Source: Metopolophium dirhodum
Lineage: Eukaryota > Arthropoda > Insecta > Hemiptera > Aphididae
Assembly (NCBI RefSeq): GCF_019925205.1
Contig: NC_083562.1
Coordinates: forward strand, 19,220,001 to 19,284,000
DNA length: 64,000 nucleotides
Reading direction: 5' to 3'
Of this stretch, positions 1 to 12,800 are shown in pieces; the first letter of the stretch is position 1, and the number at the start of each line of letters is the position of its first letter. The position numbers and the translations under genes are program-made. The notes below the pieces were generated by a model, which made no database searches, was not told the origin of the DNA, and saw only the letters and a list, made by a program, of their open reading frames with translations.

Positions 1-3000
1 CATGAAAACAATATTATGTTATAATATAGACTCAGAAACGCGTATTTAGGGGGGGGGGCGATCGCCCCAGGCTGCAATTATTTTGTGTATGAAAATACAT
101 ACTTTTATTATTATTGTAATTTTAAATATTAATATAAGTAACCTATATAACATAATTATATTTTTAGCCCTTATAACTTACTTATCGCTTATTACTTATT
201 ACTTATTAGTTACCTATTATCATATTAGTTACCTATTTTGCTATTATGGTTCATTGTTTATTTTCTAATCAGAATTTAAGGTCGTTCGTAGATGCGTATG
301 AAAAACTACAAATGTATATCGCTAGTCGCTGCAGCCTACAAGAAACCTATGAATTGTGAATAATATGAGTGACATGATGTGACATGTGCGTCCTTCCTTA
401 CTTTGAAGTGCTACCTTGTCCTTCATCCTTTCTACCTTCGTCTCGTAATCCTCGAGAAACGTAGACTCTTTTCGCTGAAATTTCGTCGCACTGCACACTA
501 CATAGCACTACTAGCTCGGTCCAACTGTAGAAATTGGCCGGTAAATCTACAACGGCCAAATCAGAATACGATAAAAATCTCACAACACGACCAACGACGC
601 ATTTGTGAACCCGGTTTTATTTGCGAACTGGTAACCGCAGTATTTTCCGATGGTCAGTAATCACCAATGGTTCTCGATCAAATCGTTTTTGAGTCACCGT
701 TCGTGAGAGCGTTCGTACAATGGTCCGGTCCACGGTCATCTAGAACCTAAGTAACATCGTAGCAATAGGTATATTATTGACTTGTTACACACTTAAACAG
801 ACAGTAGATAATTTGCTACACCGATAGATTTGGAATATATTATATTATGGGGCTAGGTATAAATTGGGTACATTTTGAAAGCGGTATAAGTTGAGTCCCG
901 GGTAAAAAAAAGTAGTAGGTAAGTTGAATCCCGGCTATAACACTTACCCACCTGTTCAGCCCAATCATTTTATCAATACTCCAAGTTTTTACGAAGAACA
1001 TAATATTATAATATAAACACATATATTTTAATTTATACAATTTATACCGTAAACATAACATTTTATACCATAATATATTTAGAACATAATATTATAAAAA
1101 ACATATATTTTAATTTATACCATTTATACAATTTATACCATAAGATTTTTTAATAAAGATTAAAAAATGGAATGAACATACTAACATTTTACTTTCGGAA
1201 CTCAATTTGCCTAGTACCTTTTTTTTCCGGGATTCAACTTACTTAGATAAGGTCATTAATTGGAACCACGATTTAAGATATATGTTTGGAACCCAATTTA
1301 GCAATCCCGTATATTATATGTATTTATTATTTACTCAGTAAATGATAATGTGATTCAGTGTTGATATCTTATTCAGTAGCGCAACCAACCACTTGTATAG
1401 GAATTTGATGATGCCAGAGGGGGTCTAAAATATTTAGTTTTATTTTTTACCTTATTGTTTATCATACTGGTAATTGGTTTCAGCTTTTAAGACCATAAAC
1501 AATTATGGCATTATACCGCTAGGGACTAAATACAAACCCTGGCTACATATCACTGTTTAATGCAGCTTCCCCAACTATTTTGGATATCTGGCTCCACTGA
1601 AGTCTACTGGCATAATATATTTATTACACTGCAATCTTTCTACCTTAACCTTGGTCTCCCTTATTTTTCTGAATAACTAATATTTCTTTACCTTACTTAA
1701 ATATTATTATATCAATTTGCATTATACCGAATACAATTGATGATTTGAAATGGATTCTTAAAAGTTAAAGGGGGATGGTCATTACTCGAGGAATGCTCTT
1801 GGTTGATGAATATTATATAACATTAGCCCTACAAATATACGTATTACAAGCTGATATTTTTACCGATTGATTCTTATAAGGATTTTAACGGTGTTATATC
1901 CACATAAAACTGTTTCAACGGATAACACGTTTCCAATATATACACGAAGAATATTAATAAGGAAATGTGATAAGTGATAAATATGAGTGAGTGGGGAAAC
2001 TGTTCATCAAAATTCAAAAGCTCTTTCTATTATTTACAATTTTGCATTACAATTTGAGGGAGTCTATTGTGACCATTTTCTTTTAAGACTCCTCGTCTCC
2101 TGACTCCTCCCTTAATATTGTTAAGGATGGTGATTGATGACATAGAGAAATGAGGGGATTTTTCTAGTGGAATTTAGATTGGATAATTGTTTGTAAGGTC
2201 GAGTTGCTAATATGCCTAAGGGTGCATTATTTATCGTATATTATGGTTCCAGTTATTTTCTAATAAGACATATATTCTGAATTCTGGAAGGCCTGTTTAG
2301 GCAATTAGGATTTTTAATGCATTAGTTCATGCCGGATGCGTATTTTTAGCAGGTCTGCTGTATATTAAAATAATTAATAAGTAGGTATATGTAAGTGTGT
2401 TGTATATATCATAATGAATATGTATAATAAATATGCACCTTTACGCGTGTGCGTATATTACGTCAACGTATGCACTCTGGGAATGTTCGTTAAACTGATA
2501 CTAATTATTATCGCACAAGAAAAAAATTTTATTTTACGATATTGTGAACTAAAAACAATAACTATAACTATTTGTGTACAAAATATAAATATAACATCCA
2601 TGCATCGAATATTCAAAAATAACACCTAAATCGAAACTAAGATAATAATATAGATAATGTACTATAACGAACATTTTTTTAAAAATATATTCTCAAGTAC
2701 TAAAATCCTTTTAAGCATTGCAATATGCAACTTGCTTAGTCAACTGTAGCTCTTTGTTAGTTGTTAAGCATAGAAATATTATTATGTCAGTGACTTATTA
2801 TATTTGGTCGTTCAATACATAATAAATTGTACATAAATTACATTACCTATTTTTCACTTATCTTAAAGTAATAATAATCTTATGATAAACTGAAATATAA
2901 AACTTTACAGTACTAAATATCCTATGATATACCTATTGCTTGGAACACTTCATCTAACCCAAAATAGGTAATAACTGTGAACGGCCCCCTTTTCGGCCAA

Positions 3001-3561
3001 AACGTACTGTTCCTTTTTCAGCCACTGCAGTTTTATTTAACATTTACAATTATGACAACTGAGCTTAACAATTTTAATATTTAATATTAAATAAGATTGT
3101 ATCCAAAAATGTTGTTTTTCTGCGCATCTCCACGTAACACCCTGCCATAGGGGAACTGGTTTTGATAGTATAAGGTGACACAGGGGGATGCGCAGAACCA
3201 GCATGTTCTCTCGCCGGACAGAGTATAGTTACTTCGCTATATTATGTTCCCTGCAGCTATAAGTTAGGTATAACATAATATTATGAAATAATCTTTAGTT
3301 TATTTAATGTTTTATAGAATAGGTCACAGATAAGTAATTATTACTTATTTGACTATTATACTCAACTAGTCGACTGAATAAAAATAATTGTAATGGTATT
3401 ATTTACTTGGGTATAATTGAGAGAGGAGAGGTGGATCACTTGAAGTCTGAACTGATAGTAATTTAAACAAATACAATTTACTGGCAAAAAAATCATGTTA
3501 AAATATAGTTTCTAATTTTTTCTAATTATGTTACTGTTTCATTCATATTAAAATAAAGTAC
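1..3561. other. Gene-poor AT-rich stretch with no supported gene
   Basis: No exon with homology to a known family was seen here. A slightly GC-richer block at about 370-760 has a 93-codon open frame on + that resembles nothing I know, and it is not called as a gene. Near 3120-3226 is a short repeat ending in GGACAGAGTATA, the same terminal motif as the element at 28392-28577, so it is probably a solo end of that family. The start (about 50-58) holds a poly-G run. Confidence 0.5.
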
Positions 3562-3840
3562 GGGAGACGGAGTGGCCAAATGGACTAAGGCATCGGTTGC
3601 GACGCGCACCGTCGCCGGTTCTAACTCGGCCACGGGTGGTATTTATTCTTCGGGCAGGAGAGAGAGGCCGCCACCCCCCGCCTGAGCATGGCAGATACCT
3701 ACGGGTGCCCACTTAAAAATGTTGCCAAAACAAATACACACGTGTTCAAAACCTACAGTACCCTCCCCCACAGTTCCACAAGCTAATGACCACAGTTGTC
3801 GAAGCCTCAACCCAAAAAAAAAAAATAAATAAATAAAATA
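3562..3840 (+). mobile_element. tRNA-derived SINE
   Basis: The 5' part looks like a degenerate tRNA promoter. An A-box-like TGGCCAAATGG is at 3573-3583 and a B-box-like GGTTCTAACTC is at 3617-3627, spaced as in RNA polymerase III internal promoters. The A box resembles class II (Ser/Leu) tRNAs. The element continues about 200 bp with unrelated sequence and ends in an A-rich tail (about 3814-3840, poly-A followed by AAAT repeats). This head-body-tail layout is that of a SINE mobilised by a LINE. A clean target-site duplication was not found. Confidence 0.7.
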
Positions 3841-4138
3841 TAGAACGTAAATATACGTTTAAATTACTGTTAATAGATATAAAGTTTTAAGGAATAGATT
3901 TCAATTTGTTCAGTATTCACTCCTATATGACCGACCACCGACTATATCAATACCTACCACGAAAGTACGGAACTCGTCACACTCGTTTCGCTCGTGATCG
4001 TTCCGAAACAAATACATACTCGATAGTCGATAGTACAATTGGTATGTTTATAATTTACGTTAGCAGGCACGAACATCAGACACGGTTTTAGATATATCTT
4101 TAAGTATATTTTAAACCGAGACACCAGAGTACGAGACA

Positions 4139-4369
4139 CATAGACCTATAAACTAATGGACAGCGTGTCAGCGTTTAGAGAGAGAAGTCAGGGGTAAGAA
4201 TGTACGATATAGAGACATAGAGTGAGCGAAAAAAGAAACAAAGTAGTAAAATGTATTTACTACTTTATGTTGTTTCTCGCTCAGTTATATGGTTTAATGG
4301 TTGTATGATCGCCTAGCATTGGCGGCAGGGCAAAGTGGAATGCGCTGTCCATTAGTTTATAGGTCTATG
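4139..4369. mobile_element. Foldback MITE with 27-bp perfect terminal inverted repeats
   Basis: The first 27 bases (starting CATAGACCTATAAACTAATG) are the exact reverse complement of 4343-4369. The centre is also nearly self-complementary: arms around GAGTGAGCG and CGCTCA at about 4221-4285 enclose a TAGTAAA/TTTACTA core. No transposase is encoded, so it is non-autonomous. Flanks are ACA/ACT; if the outer TA belongs to the target, it could be a Tc1/mariner-type insertion, but the superfamily is not settled. Confidence 0.75.
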
Positions 4370-4390
4370 ACTAGACCGAATATATAGCCC

Positions 4391-4887
4391 ATGTGGCGCC
4401 GTCCTAATCACCTAGTCACTAAATATTAAAATTTATAAATTACTAAAACATTATGTTCTTTTTTTCCTATTAAATTAATTAAATAATATTTGTATATATT
4501 CGTATTTTATAGAAAAAAAAATAAAAAGCAAATCATTTACAATTGACATCATTTTGTATGAATTATTGTTGTCTCAAATAGACATTTCTGATTTTTGGAG
4601 CTCCGTAATTTTTTTTAGGAACATAAGGGCTCCGCGAACAAAAAAGTTTGAAAACCGCTGCTTTAGTATGATGATCTCTAAGCGACTGCCATAGTGAATT
4701 ATGTACTGGGTAGGTGACATATATAGCCCATATGTAAATATTATGAAAGTATTTAACTCTAATCCTATATTACCATATATTACTATATACCTAAACTATA
4801 AACTATATATACCAATTAGTAGGTGGGGTAGGTACTATTAAAATTTGATATTTACCACACTGCATTTTTTATAGTTCGGCGCCACTG
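4391..4887. mobile_element. hAT-type non-autonomous element
   Basis: The left end reads ATGTGGCGCCG and the right end, reverse complemented, reads CAGTGGCGCCGAA. The flanks TATAGCCC (4383-4390) and TAAAGCCC (4888-4895) match at 7 of 8 bases, fitting the 8-bp duplication made by hAT transposases. The left terminal sequence resembles the element at 22437-22701 (GCGCCG then a TCACCTA stretch), so both are likely one family. Confidence 0.6.
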
Positions 4888-4908
4888 TAAAGCCCTATAG
4901 ATGTGACA

Positions 4909-5099
4909 CAGTAGCGTAGCCAGGAATTTTGTATAGGGGGGGGGGGGCGCTAAGTATACAAATATAATGACTTTTATTTACACTTTTTAACTTTTTATTT
5001 TTTTATTAATCTTGATAAAATTCTAAGGTCAACACAGTCAATGGGGAGGGGGGGTATATTAGCCCCCTTAGCTCCCTCTGGCAACTGGCTACGCCACTG
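4909..5099. mobile_element. hAT-type MITE with perfect 8-bp target-site duplication
   Basis: The element starts CAGTAGCGTAGCCAG and ends CTGGCTACGCCACTG, a 15-bp inverted repeat with one mismatch. It is flanked by ATGTGACA at 4901-4908 and again at 5100-5107. It holds poly-G runs just inside both ends and no coding sequence. It lies 21 bp from the end of the preceding hAT-type element. Confidence 0.88.
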
Positions 5100-5261
5100 A
5101 TGTGACACTAAGATACCTTTATACTTTGTAGTGTCTTACGAATTTCCTCGGGAGTCTGAGACACCAGCCGGCCAAATTTTCGGTGTGCATCGCTAAAATA
5201 CATTTTAATCTAAAATTAAATAATAAATTATATAATTATACCTTCATTATTTATAAATATT

Positions 5262-6075
5262 TTTTTTTTTTTTTTTATTTTTAAAATAAATTTACAATCT
5301 GTACCTTGGCACAATAAGTAAATGCGATAAAGGAATAACATAATAAGTATTGAACATATCTAATCTAATCTATTACGAAGAGAAAAAAAAAATAGTACAA
5401 TAAGTTAAAATATACATGAATCATTTGTGGAAAGCAGCCACCCATTAGAGACACTTTCATTTGGAAATATTTAGATTTATTTTATTTTATTTTATTTTTA
5501 TTTATTTATTTATTTTTTTTTTTTTTTTGACTGATAGTTCATCTGTCAAGCAAGTCACGACACCATTTCCGTTTTAACCTTCTTGGAGGGTTACCGGGGA
5601 TTGTTGGAGTTAAAAGATTTCTAGCAAGCGGGTTGGGATGAGATGCTAAGCGAAGGTGGAAACGTTTGTAAAACGATTTAGCTTCCTCATAAACTAGAGG
5701 CATTTTTAGATCAGAATGGATAGTAAAATTAGAAACGTAAGGAGGGGCATTTAATAATTTACGTAAAGCGATATTTTGAAATGTTTGGATCTTATTTACA
5801 TTGGTTTTTTTTGCATTTCCCCAAAGTTGAAGGCCGTAAGTCCACAAGGGTTTAAGTAGGGATTTATAAATAATTAGTTTAGTGTTGACATCTGTATGTT
5901 TATTTTTAATAATGAGGTTTTTTAGTAGGCGCAAACGTAGATTTAGGTTTGCTCTTTTGGACTTGATATGCTGGCCCCAGGTCAACCTTTTATCAAGGAT
6001 AAGACCAAGATATTTAGTGTTTGGGGCATTTATAAATATAATACGATAAGATCGTAAATCTAATATACAATTGTC
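5262..6075 (-). mobile_element. 5'-truncated LINE (Jockey-type), reverse transcriptase C-terminus
   Basis: A minus-strand open frame of 148 codons (5985 to 5539) continues upstream without a break to about 6060, where it reads KYLGLILDKRLTWGQHI. It matches the region after the palm domain of Jockey/X-element-type retrotransposon polymerases (LDKRLTWGQHI, then YKSLLKPLWTYGLQLWG, then PPRRLKRKWCRDLL). The 3' side (low coordinates) is A-rich on the minus strand and ends in long T runs on + at 5462-5528 and 5261-5276. The catalytic part is missing, a typical 5' truncation. Similar C-terminal fragments occur at 7920-8380 and 34030-34722. Confidence 0.8.
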
Positions 6076-7521
6076 GTGTCACAATGTTAGTTACCATACT
6101 CCTCTGAAATGGCTTGACCGATTTTTATGAAATTTTATATGTATATTCAGTAGGTCTGAGAATCAGCTACTATCTATTTTTCATATTCCTAAGTGATAAG
6201 GGTTTTCCAGAAAAAAATAAAAATAAAAATAATAATAATGTTATATATATTGGTTGCTACTTGCTAATAGTTAATCGAGCATGTTTGTTGATTTGTATTA
6301 TTTTTTTTTGTCAATATTTAATATATATATAAATGAATGTTTGCGTTTAGATTAGACCTCTGGGAAGAAAATAGGCTAATTTAAAAAGGATTAAATTTGG
6401 TTTTTTTTTATTCATCGGATTCATCGGAACCTGATTATATTAATCCACCGTAGGTGGGATTAAGTAAAAACGACAAACTTGGTATAACTTTGATACTTTA
6501 GAGTTAAATCGTACAAACAGCACGGGGTCCGCATTCTACTGCAGGTAGATCGCCTATACCTGATAATATACTGCTGCGAATCAGAATTTTTATTCCAGGC
6601 AACAGAAAAGTTAAGATAAATCTAGAACATCATACACCGAATATTAAATAACGCATTGAACAAAGTTTAAGTCATATACAGTTTGTACATTTAACGGGTA
6701 ACGAAGTGCACGGGATTAGCTAGTAATAATATAATATTCAATTATACCAATTTTAAACCACGTTTACAAATATCTATAATATATCGACTCTAATACTCAA
6801 TAGAGCCTTAATATAGCACGATTTAAGATACTATCTTAAATCGTGATATATAAGTAACCTTATTATTTAGGCTCTCTACGACTCTACTTAGATCCATCCA
6901 TGATTAAATGCATACATTTTTATTATATTCTTAAATATATAGTGGATCAGAATAGTAATATAGTATATCAAAATTCTGTTTAGCACTTAGCAATTGTCAA
7001 TATTAGCATAGAACCATAGATAATATAAGATATGCATAGAACATGTTAGATCGTATTATTGTAATTATATCATCTTACCACAGAATAGATGATTTCACGA
7101 TGGTCTTACGACAAAAAAATATAAAAATGTGTTATTTAATTATAAGTGATGGTGGCTAGCCTGTATTATAAAATCATATGACAATTGATAAGATTCATAA
7201 CAAAAAATATTACTATCTATAATTATTTGGCATATTATTTTACAACTGTTTAGTGTTTATGGTATATATTATTTGCATAGTTTTTGTTGTTTCTATAAAC
7301 TATAGTAAGTTGAAGTTGTATTATTGTAATTTGTACCTATTAACATTAACCTGTCTAGATTGTATTAATGTATTATCTAATCTAATACTCATTTGACATT
7401 TCTCCATATCGGTATATTTCAGATTTTAGATTCTTGACCTCGTGCTTCCAAAATCGTTGTATAGTGGAAAGTCGACTATCAATATAATTCGTGATCAAAA
7501 TATTTTCAGTTGAAATTTAAA
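6076..7521. other. Non-coding stretch upstream of Elongin B
   Basis: No gene seen. It includes a 29-bp near-perfect palindrome at 6817-6845 (14-bp arms beginning CACGATTTAAGATA around one base) within a wider inverted pair (GAGCCTTAATATA near 6803; TTAGGCTCT near 6867), suggesting another small foldback element. The last 100 bases should hold the Elongin B promoter and 5' leader, but no clear core motif was recognised. Confidence 0.45.
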
Positions 7522-9642
7522 ATGGTTAGTACATTTTTATTAGTTGATAGTTTATGAAATTCAACTTATCGTCGTAAAACATAATCTAAATACCATTATT
7601 TTATTGTTTAGGACGCCTTTATGATGATACAACGAAAAAAGTTAACCATATTTACAGATGCTAAAGACAACATATTGGTTAATGAACTCAAAAAGATTAT
7701 TGGATGTATGTACAAATATTTTATTTTATTTTTTTATTTTTACAAGCAATATACAATTGTGTCATTTGATACAATAAGAATATAGGCTGAAAGTGCAAGT
7801 AATGGCATGGTAACACTATTTTGATGAGAGGAGACACCCATCGATGACATTTCCTACAAATTAGTTATTAATTATTATACATACTATTTATATTAATGTA
7901 CATAGTATGTATGTATATTTTTTCTTATATAAATCACGACACCATTTGTGATTTAAGCATCTTGGGGATTACCTAGCACGATATGGGAAGCCAAATTTTT
8001 GATAAGGGGATTTAAATAAGTGCTTGGATGGTTGTGAAATCTTTTATAAAAATATTTGTATTCATATTTTATTGTTTTAGTTTGATACTCTGTACAAAAT
8101 AAAATCAGTACCGGGCAGCGGCCAGTTTATGTTCCGCAATGGTCAGACGCTTTCCCCACTACAGCGGCGCGTAGAGTTGTGTCGTGTGACGAAGCCACGC
8201 CCATGCGTACAATTAGGTCTACGGTACTGATCTCATTTTGAACAGAGTATAAATCTGAATAAAGAGTAGAAAAATTGAGATGTAAGGAGGTGTGTTTGTT
8301 AACTTTCTTAGAGCAATAATTTGAAAGGTTTTAATTTTTTTAATGTTTGATTACTAAAATGCAGCAGTGGTAGTAAAATTCTTTTGTCTTGGTGGTACCG
8401 CCACTGTTGCGGTAAATTGTGTCTAGACTTATTGGGACCTTCTGCAGTTCCTATTTCATAATGTATATAATAATGGTCATATTGTTAAAATTGGAAGCTA
8501 CTAAAGTGCCGTCAGCTGTTATGTTTTCTATATTCGTTTATATTGCACTCAATTATATGTTTGTACTTGTAGAAAGATAGACAATCAACAACTATAAAAA
8601 ATATTATGTCTGGCCTTTTCCATAATATTATTTTAAACTTTAAAGGTTAATAATTAACATAAGCGTGCGCACATGGGGGGGGGGGGGAGCGGGAAGGCTG
8701 TACAAACCTAACCCTACAAGACGTACCAACATTTGTATACATAGTAACACACAATCTAAATATCACAATTTTTGATTTTTTAAATCATAAAACATTAAAT
8801 AGGTAGGTGAGAATAACATTGATACTCAATAAATATGTCTTTAAAAATATAATTGATATTAACAATAACATAATATAACATATACCATTACAGATTGCGA
8901 AATTGTATTTATTTAAAATTTAAAACTGTTGACAATTAAAATATTTCTTATTTAATTTAAAAGAAATATGTATCTGTTTTTTATTATATGAATGATTTGT
9001 GCCTTAAATAGTGGGTGATTATGAGTAGGTAAATTGAAGTATGTAACATTTTAATTGTTTCTTCCATCAGAGTTCAGGTTTCTTAATCTTTATTGACTTA
9101 GCCCACCCTGCCACAAATGTCTGCGCACAATTTTGATAATTAATATGGTTAAATCCAAAACAAGTCGATTAGAAATTTGTTTTACAAAAATGGAGTAGTA
9201 TCATGCAATTTATAACTCAAAGTTCTGATTACCCCATTTATGTGAACAACAAATTTTGAAAACAACGAAGACTAAAATTAAATTATTGAATTTTTTAAAA
9301 TGTAGGTATTACATTACTAATTATTATTTTAGGTATCATAAAAGTAGCACCAGCAAATCAACAACTGTACTACAAAGATGAAATTATGGACGACACAAAA
9401 ACACTGTCAGAATGTGGTTTGAATTCTACTATTGCTAAGGCACAAAGTCCAGCTACTATTGGTTTAGCATTGAAGTAAAAATAATTAGACATAACATTTG
9501 TAGATTATTAATTTTGTGTGGTATTTGTAGGATGGATAATGGAGAATTTGAGCCATTAGAAATGGTACCATACTCATTGCCACCAGAATTGCCATATGTC
9601 ATGAAAAACCAAGAAACTAATGGCCAAGAACCACCTATGTAA
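7522..9642 (+). CDS. EloB: Elongin B (transcription elongation factor B subunit 2)
   Basis: Exons 7522-7524, 7612-7705, 9333-9474 and 9531-9642 join in frame to 116 residues, the usual family length (human about 118). The protein starts MDAFMMIQRKKLTIFTDAKD, closely matching the ubiquitin-like domain of Elongin B, and carries the conserved PPELPYVMK stretch near the C-terminus. Elongin B pairs with Elongin C in the Elongin elongation complex and as adaptor in VHL/SOCS-box Cullin ubiquitin ligases (family knowledge). The first coding exon is only the ATG; intron 1 (GTTAGT...TTTAG) begins right after it. Intron 2 (1.6 kb) carries a LINE relic with a nested MITE. All introns are GT-AG and the frame is intact. 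Confidence 0.96.
7920..8380 (-). mobile_element. Decayed LINE fragment in Elongin B intron 2
   Basis: On the minus strand the sequence resembles the C-terminal reverse-transcriptase segment of the LINE at 5262-6075. The + motif ACGACACCATTT at about 7935 lines up with 5561, and the stretch 8255-8380 lines up with the region coding NKIQTFQNIALRKLLNAPP. Stops and indels show it is long dead. It is split by the 166-bp element at 8085-8250. Confidence 0.6.
8085..8250. mobile_element. MITE nested in the LINE relic
   Basis: The left end reads ATACTCTGTACAAAATAAAA then TCAGTACC; the right end is GGTACTGATCTCATTTTGAA then CAGAGTAT, its inverted counterpart. It interrupts the LINE relic, so it inserted later. 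The inner motif GATCAGTACC/GGTACTGATC plus CAAAAT is shared with the element at 48069-48195 in a FANCD2 intron, and the outer ATACTCTGT is shared with the element at 28392-28577. Confidence 0.65.
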
Positions 9643-9812
9643 ACAGCAATCACTAAATAACATGTTCAAAAATGGGATTTTTTTTTTAATGGTTTACAAA
9701 TAAGTGAAAAATAGCATCTCAGCTTAAACTAAGAATTTTTTTTATGATTGTCAACTGGTTATAGTACTTTTTTTTTTATTATATAACCTTATTTTATATT
9801 TTATTTATAATC

Positions 9813-9818
9813 AATAAA
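9813..9818 (+). terminator. Candidate polyadenylation signal of Elongin B
   Basis: AATAAA lies 171 bases after the stop codon on the coding strand. A second AATAAA at 10107-10112 is an alternative. In such AT-rich DNA the hexamer is frequent, so support is only positional. Confidence 0.4.
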
Positions 9819-12800
9819 CATGTCATAATTATGAAAATGGTAACATAAGCACTAAACAAATTAAACAATATTTTATAAAGTTATTCAAATTTGTTCATTT
9901 AAACAATATATCAAGATATTCAATTTGATAATTTAACATTTAAAACATTTAATATAAATGAGTTCAATATAATTAATTTAGTTTGTATATTATTTTCAAA
10001 AAAAAAAAAATAAAAACGTATTTGATACAAAATATTACCTACCTACATATTATAGTAAGATGTTTAAATTACTATTTACCATAATACTATGTATTTTCAA
10101 GCAGGGAATAAAAATAATTTTAAAGCATTGAATTGTTTGTTTGTATGTTTATTTTATTTAAATCGTGGAAAAAAACCCACAAAAAAAAAATTACAAATTA
10201 TAATATTATAACTCTCCGTATTAGCTTCAAAATTTAAGTTATTTGAACTTTACATTTTTATGTTCTAATTTTGTTATTCAAGTTGAATCTTAAACAGTGG
10301 TCTGCGCTAACGAGATACATGCAGTGATATTTGATTCCCTAACAACCTTCTCAAGCAGTAAGTTAAAGAACATTGGTGAAAGACATCTCCTTGTCTTAGT
10401 CCCGTATTTACCCTGATCGGTTCTGAGGCTCTTTTCTGTTTTCATTTTAATCTCTGTATATTCAGGGTGGCTCCCACTAGTCTTACTACTTCTTTGGGAA
10501 GTTGAATTCTTTCATTAGATTTATAAGGTTATGTCTATAGATTAAGTCATAGGCCTTCTTAAAATCTACAAAAAGACAGAATTTTTTCAAACTCCCATGC
10601 TTTTTGAAAAATTTGCCTTATTTTGAAGATTTGATCTGTGATTAGGTTGTTCTGTCTAAAGCCACATTGGTAGTCATTGGTTAATATCTACTATCTTGGT
10701 ATTTAAATTTTAAAAATTGACCACAGAATAGATTTAATCTATTCTGTGGTTTGATACCCTTCCAATGATTAAACCCCCAACAAGGTACCAGATTACCAGA
10801 ACATCTTGTACATATTATCTTCCGTCTTTGAGGTAACATTAAGACAAAATTAAATAAATAATATAATTATTTGACCTATATTATTTTTAGATTGTTGAGG
10901 TAAATGTAATAATAATGAAATGTTTTTTTTTTTTATGTATGACACTATCCGACTATCATAACTCGCCAAACAGGTTCACCACTTAATACTCATAGAAATG
11001 GTCTAAGACCTAAGTCTGTGAAACATTTTATTGATACCTAGGTATCACACAGTAGCGCCAAATGAAATTGGAATCAACAGTTAACATTGATTTGATTGAC
11101 CTACCCACCCCTTCCAATTTAGTATTTACCACCCCTTCAAACAACTGTGAAACAGACTTAACTAATTATAATCTATGAATAATTTAATGTCATTCATGTG
11201 TTTAATAAAACTATTGCAGAAAGACTGGGAAGTACCAATACTATAATATTCTATTATTTTACCCACCCACCCACCCAACCAACCAATTTGGCAATTAGAT
11301 TGAACCATAGAAGATACATTAATACATTGTTTGATGATTGAACTATCTGAAGAACATGTTCGGAGCCATTGATACAACATGTTCGATGTCCACCACGACT
11401 ATTATCTTGTTTTTTTCAACATTAGTTCATAGACCTTATAATAATATGGATATTTATACCATAAGGTCTAATCATTAATCAGGTACTTTTTATGTCAGAA
11501 GAGCTACTAATACCACTGAATATTTATTTAATATTTATTCCAATATGCTAATACCCGGATGTCTTCACTATTCAGGTATATTTTTATCTGTTCATTATTA
11601 ATCTTATTTGCCAATTGTGTTATTATTAGTATCAATTATAAATATTATTTAAAATAAAATAAACATTAGTTACAATAATAAATGTATTTACCTGTTACAA
11701 GAAAATAACAAAAAAAACTATTGGGGGCCTAATTTTCTACTCCCCCTAGGTTTGGAAGCTTTGCCATATGACGTAATTCAGTACAAATTCAAATACAATA
11801 GTCAACAATAATATGTATATTTTACAAATAGGTTTAACTTATAAGTAAAGATAGGATTTTTTTTGTATGTTTTTATATTTTTTTTACTAAGACTGCAGTG
11901 TCATTTGGGCGAGTTTTCCAATTTTTAATTTAACAAATATATATAAACAATTTTACTTTGCATAAAAATACATATTCAGTCATTTAGACGTTAGATAATA
12001 TTTTATTATACATAGTGACATATTTTAGGAATATTTCTACTATTTAAATAATAAGGGAATAAAGAAATTTAAAAAAAAAATAGTTTAATATAAGAAATGG
12101 ACATTTTTTATTGCCGCATCACCGGTAGTATTAGCACTCAAGTACTTAGCAGTATAAGTGCGATACATTTTTTCTGTAGAAAATTGTTTAATGTAGAATA
12201 TAATATAATAAATGTGTGCTATATACAGCAATATTATTATAAATTGTTTCCATTTGTTTGACTTTTTATGTGAAACATATTTGTTCATGTACGCTGTTAG
12301 GTGTAGGGGCCATGAGCCACTATTCAGTTGTCACTACTTTTCACGTTTGTAAATGGTAAGGTTATCCGTATAAAATAATTATTTGAGAGTTAATATAAAA
12401 GTTTTCCGACCGGACCTGTTGGCTGTAATGACAAAAGTAATGACAAAATAAGATTTATTAGAATTTAGAATATCTATTATCTAATAGAATCTATTTTGTC
12501 ATGTTAAAAGCGCGGTATAATAGAGCGCTGTGCGAGCGCTGTGCGAATGCATACAAATCGCTGAATCGGAAACTTCAATAGGCACACGTCTAACTTGGCT
12601 ACTTAAGCTAATTTCAAAATTAAGTTCGATCGACAAATTCTGATTCCACAATCGTTCTTAACTCGTTGAAATACAAAAGTTTGAAAAAAACATCAATATT
12701 TGTTAAAGGCGAAGTAAACTAGAGTGATGCATAATACCGAACTTCACCAAGTCTGACTGCCAAATTCTGACTTTACCAGTTCACCATTGTTATTCGTATA

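Noticed and set aside
379..660. 93-codon open frame on +
   Set aside because: No recognisable domain, overlaps an opposite-strand frame, no splice partners seen; probably base-composition effect.
3562..3640. A genuine tRNA gene
   Set aside because: A and B boxes are degenerate, the cloverleaf arms do not pair convincingly, and the sequence runs on into a SINE-like body and A-tail.
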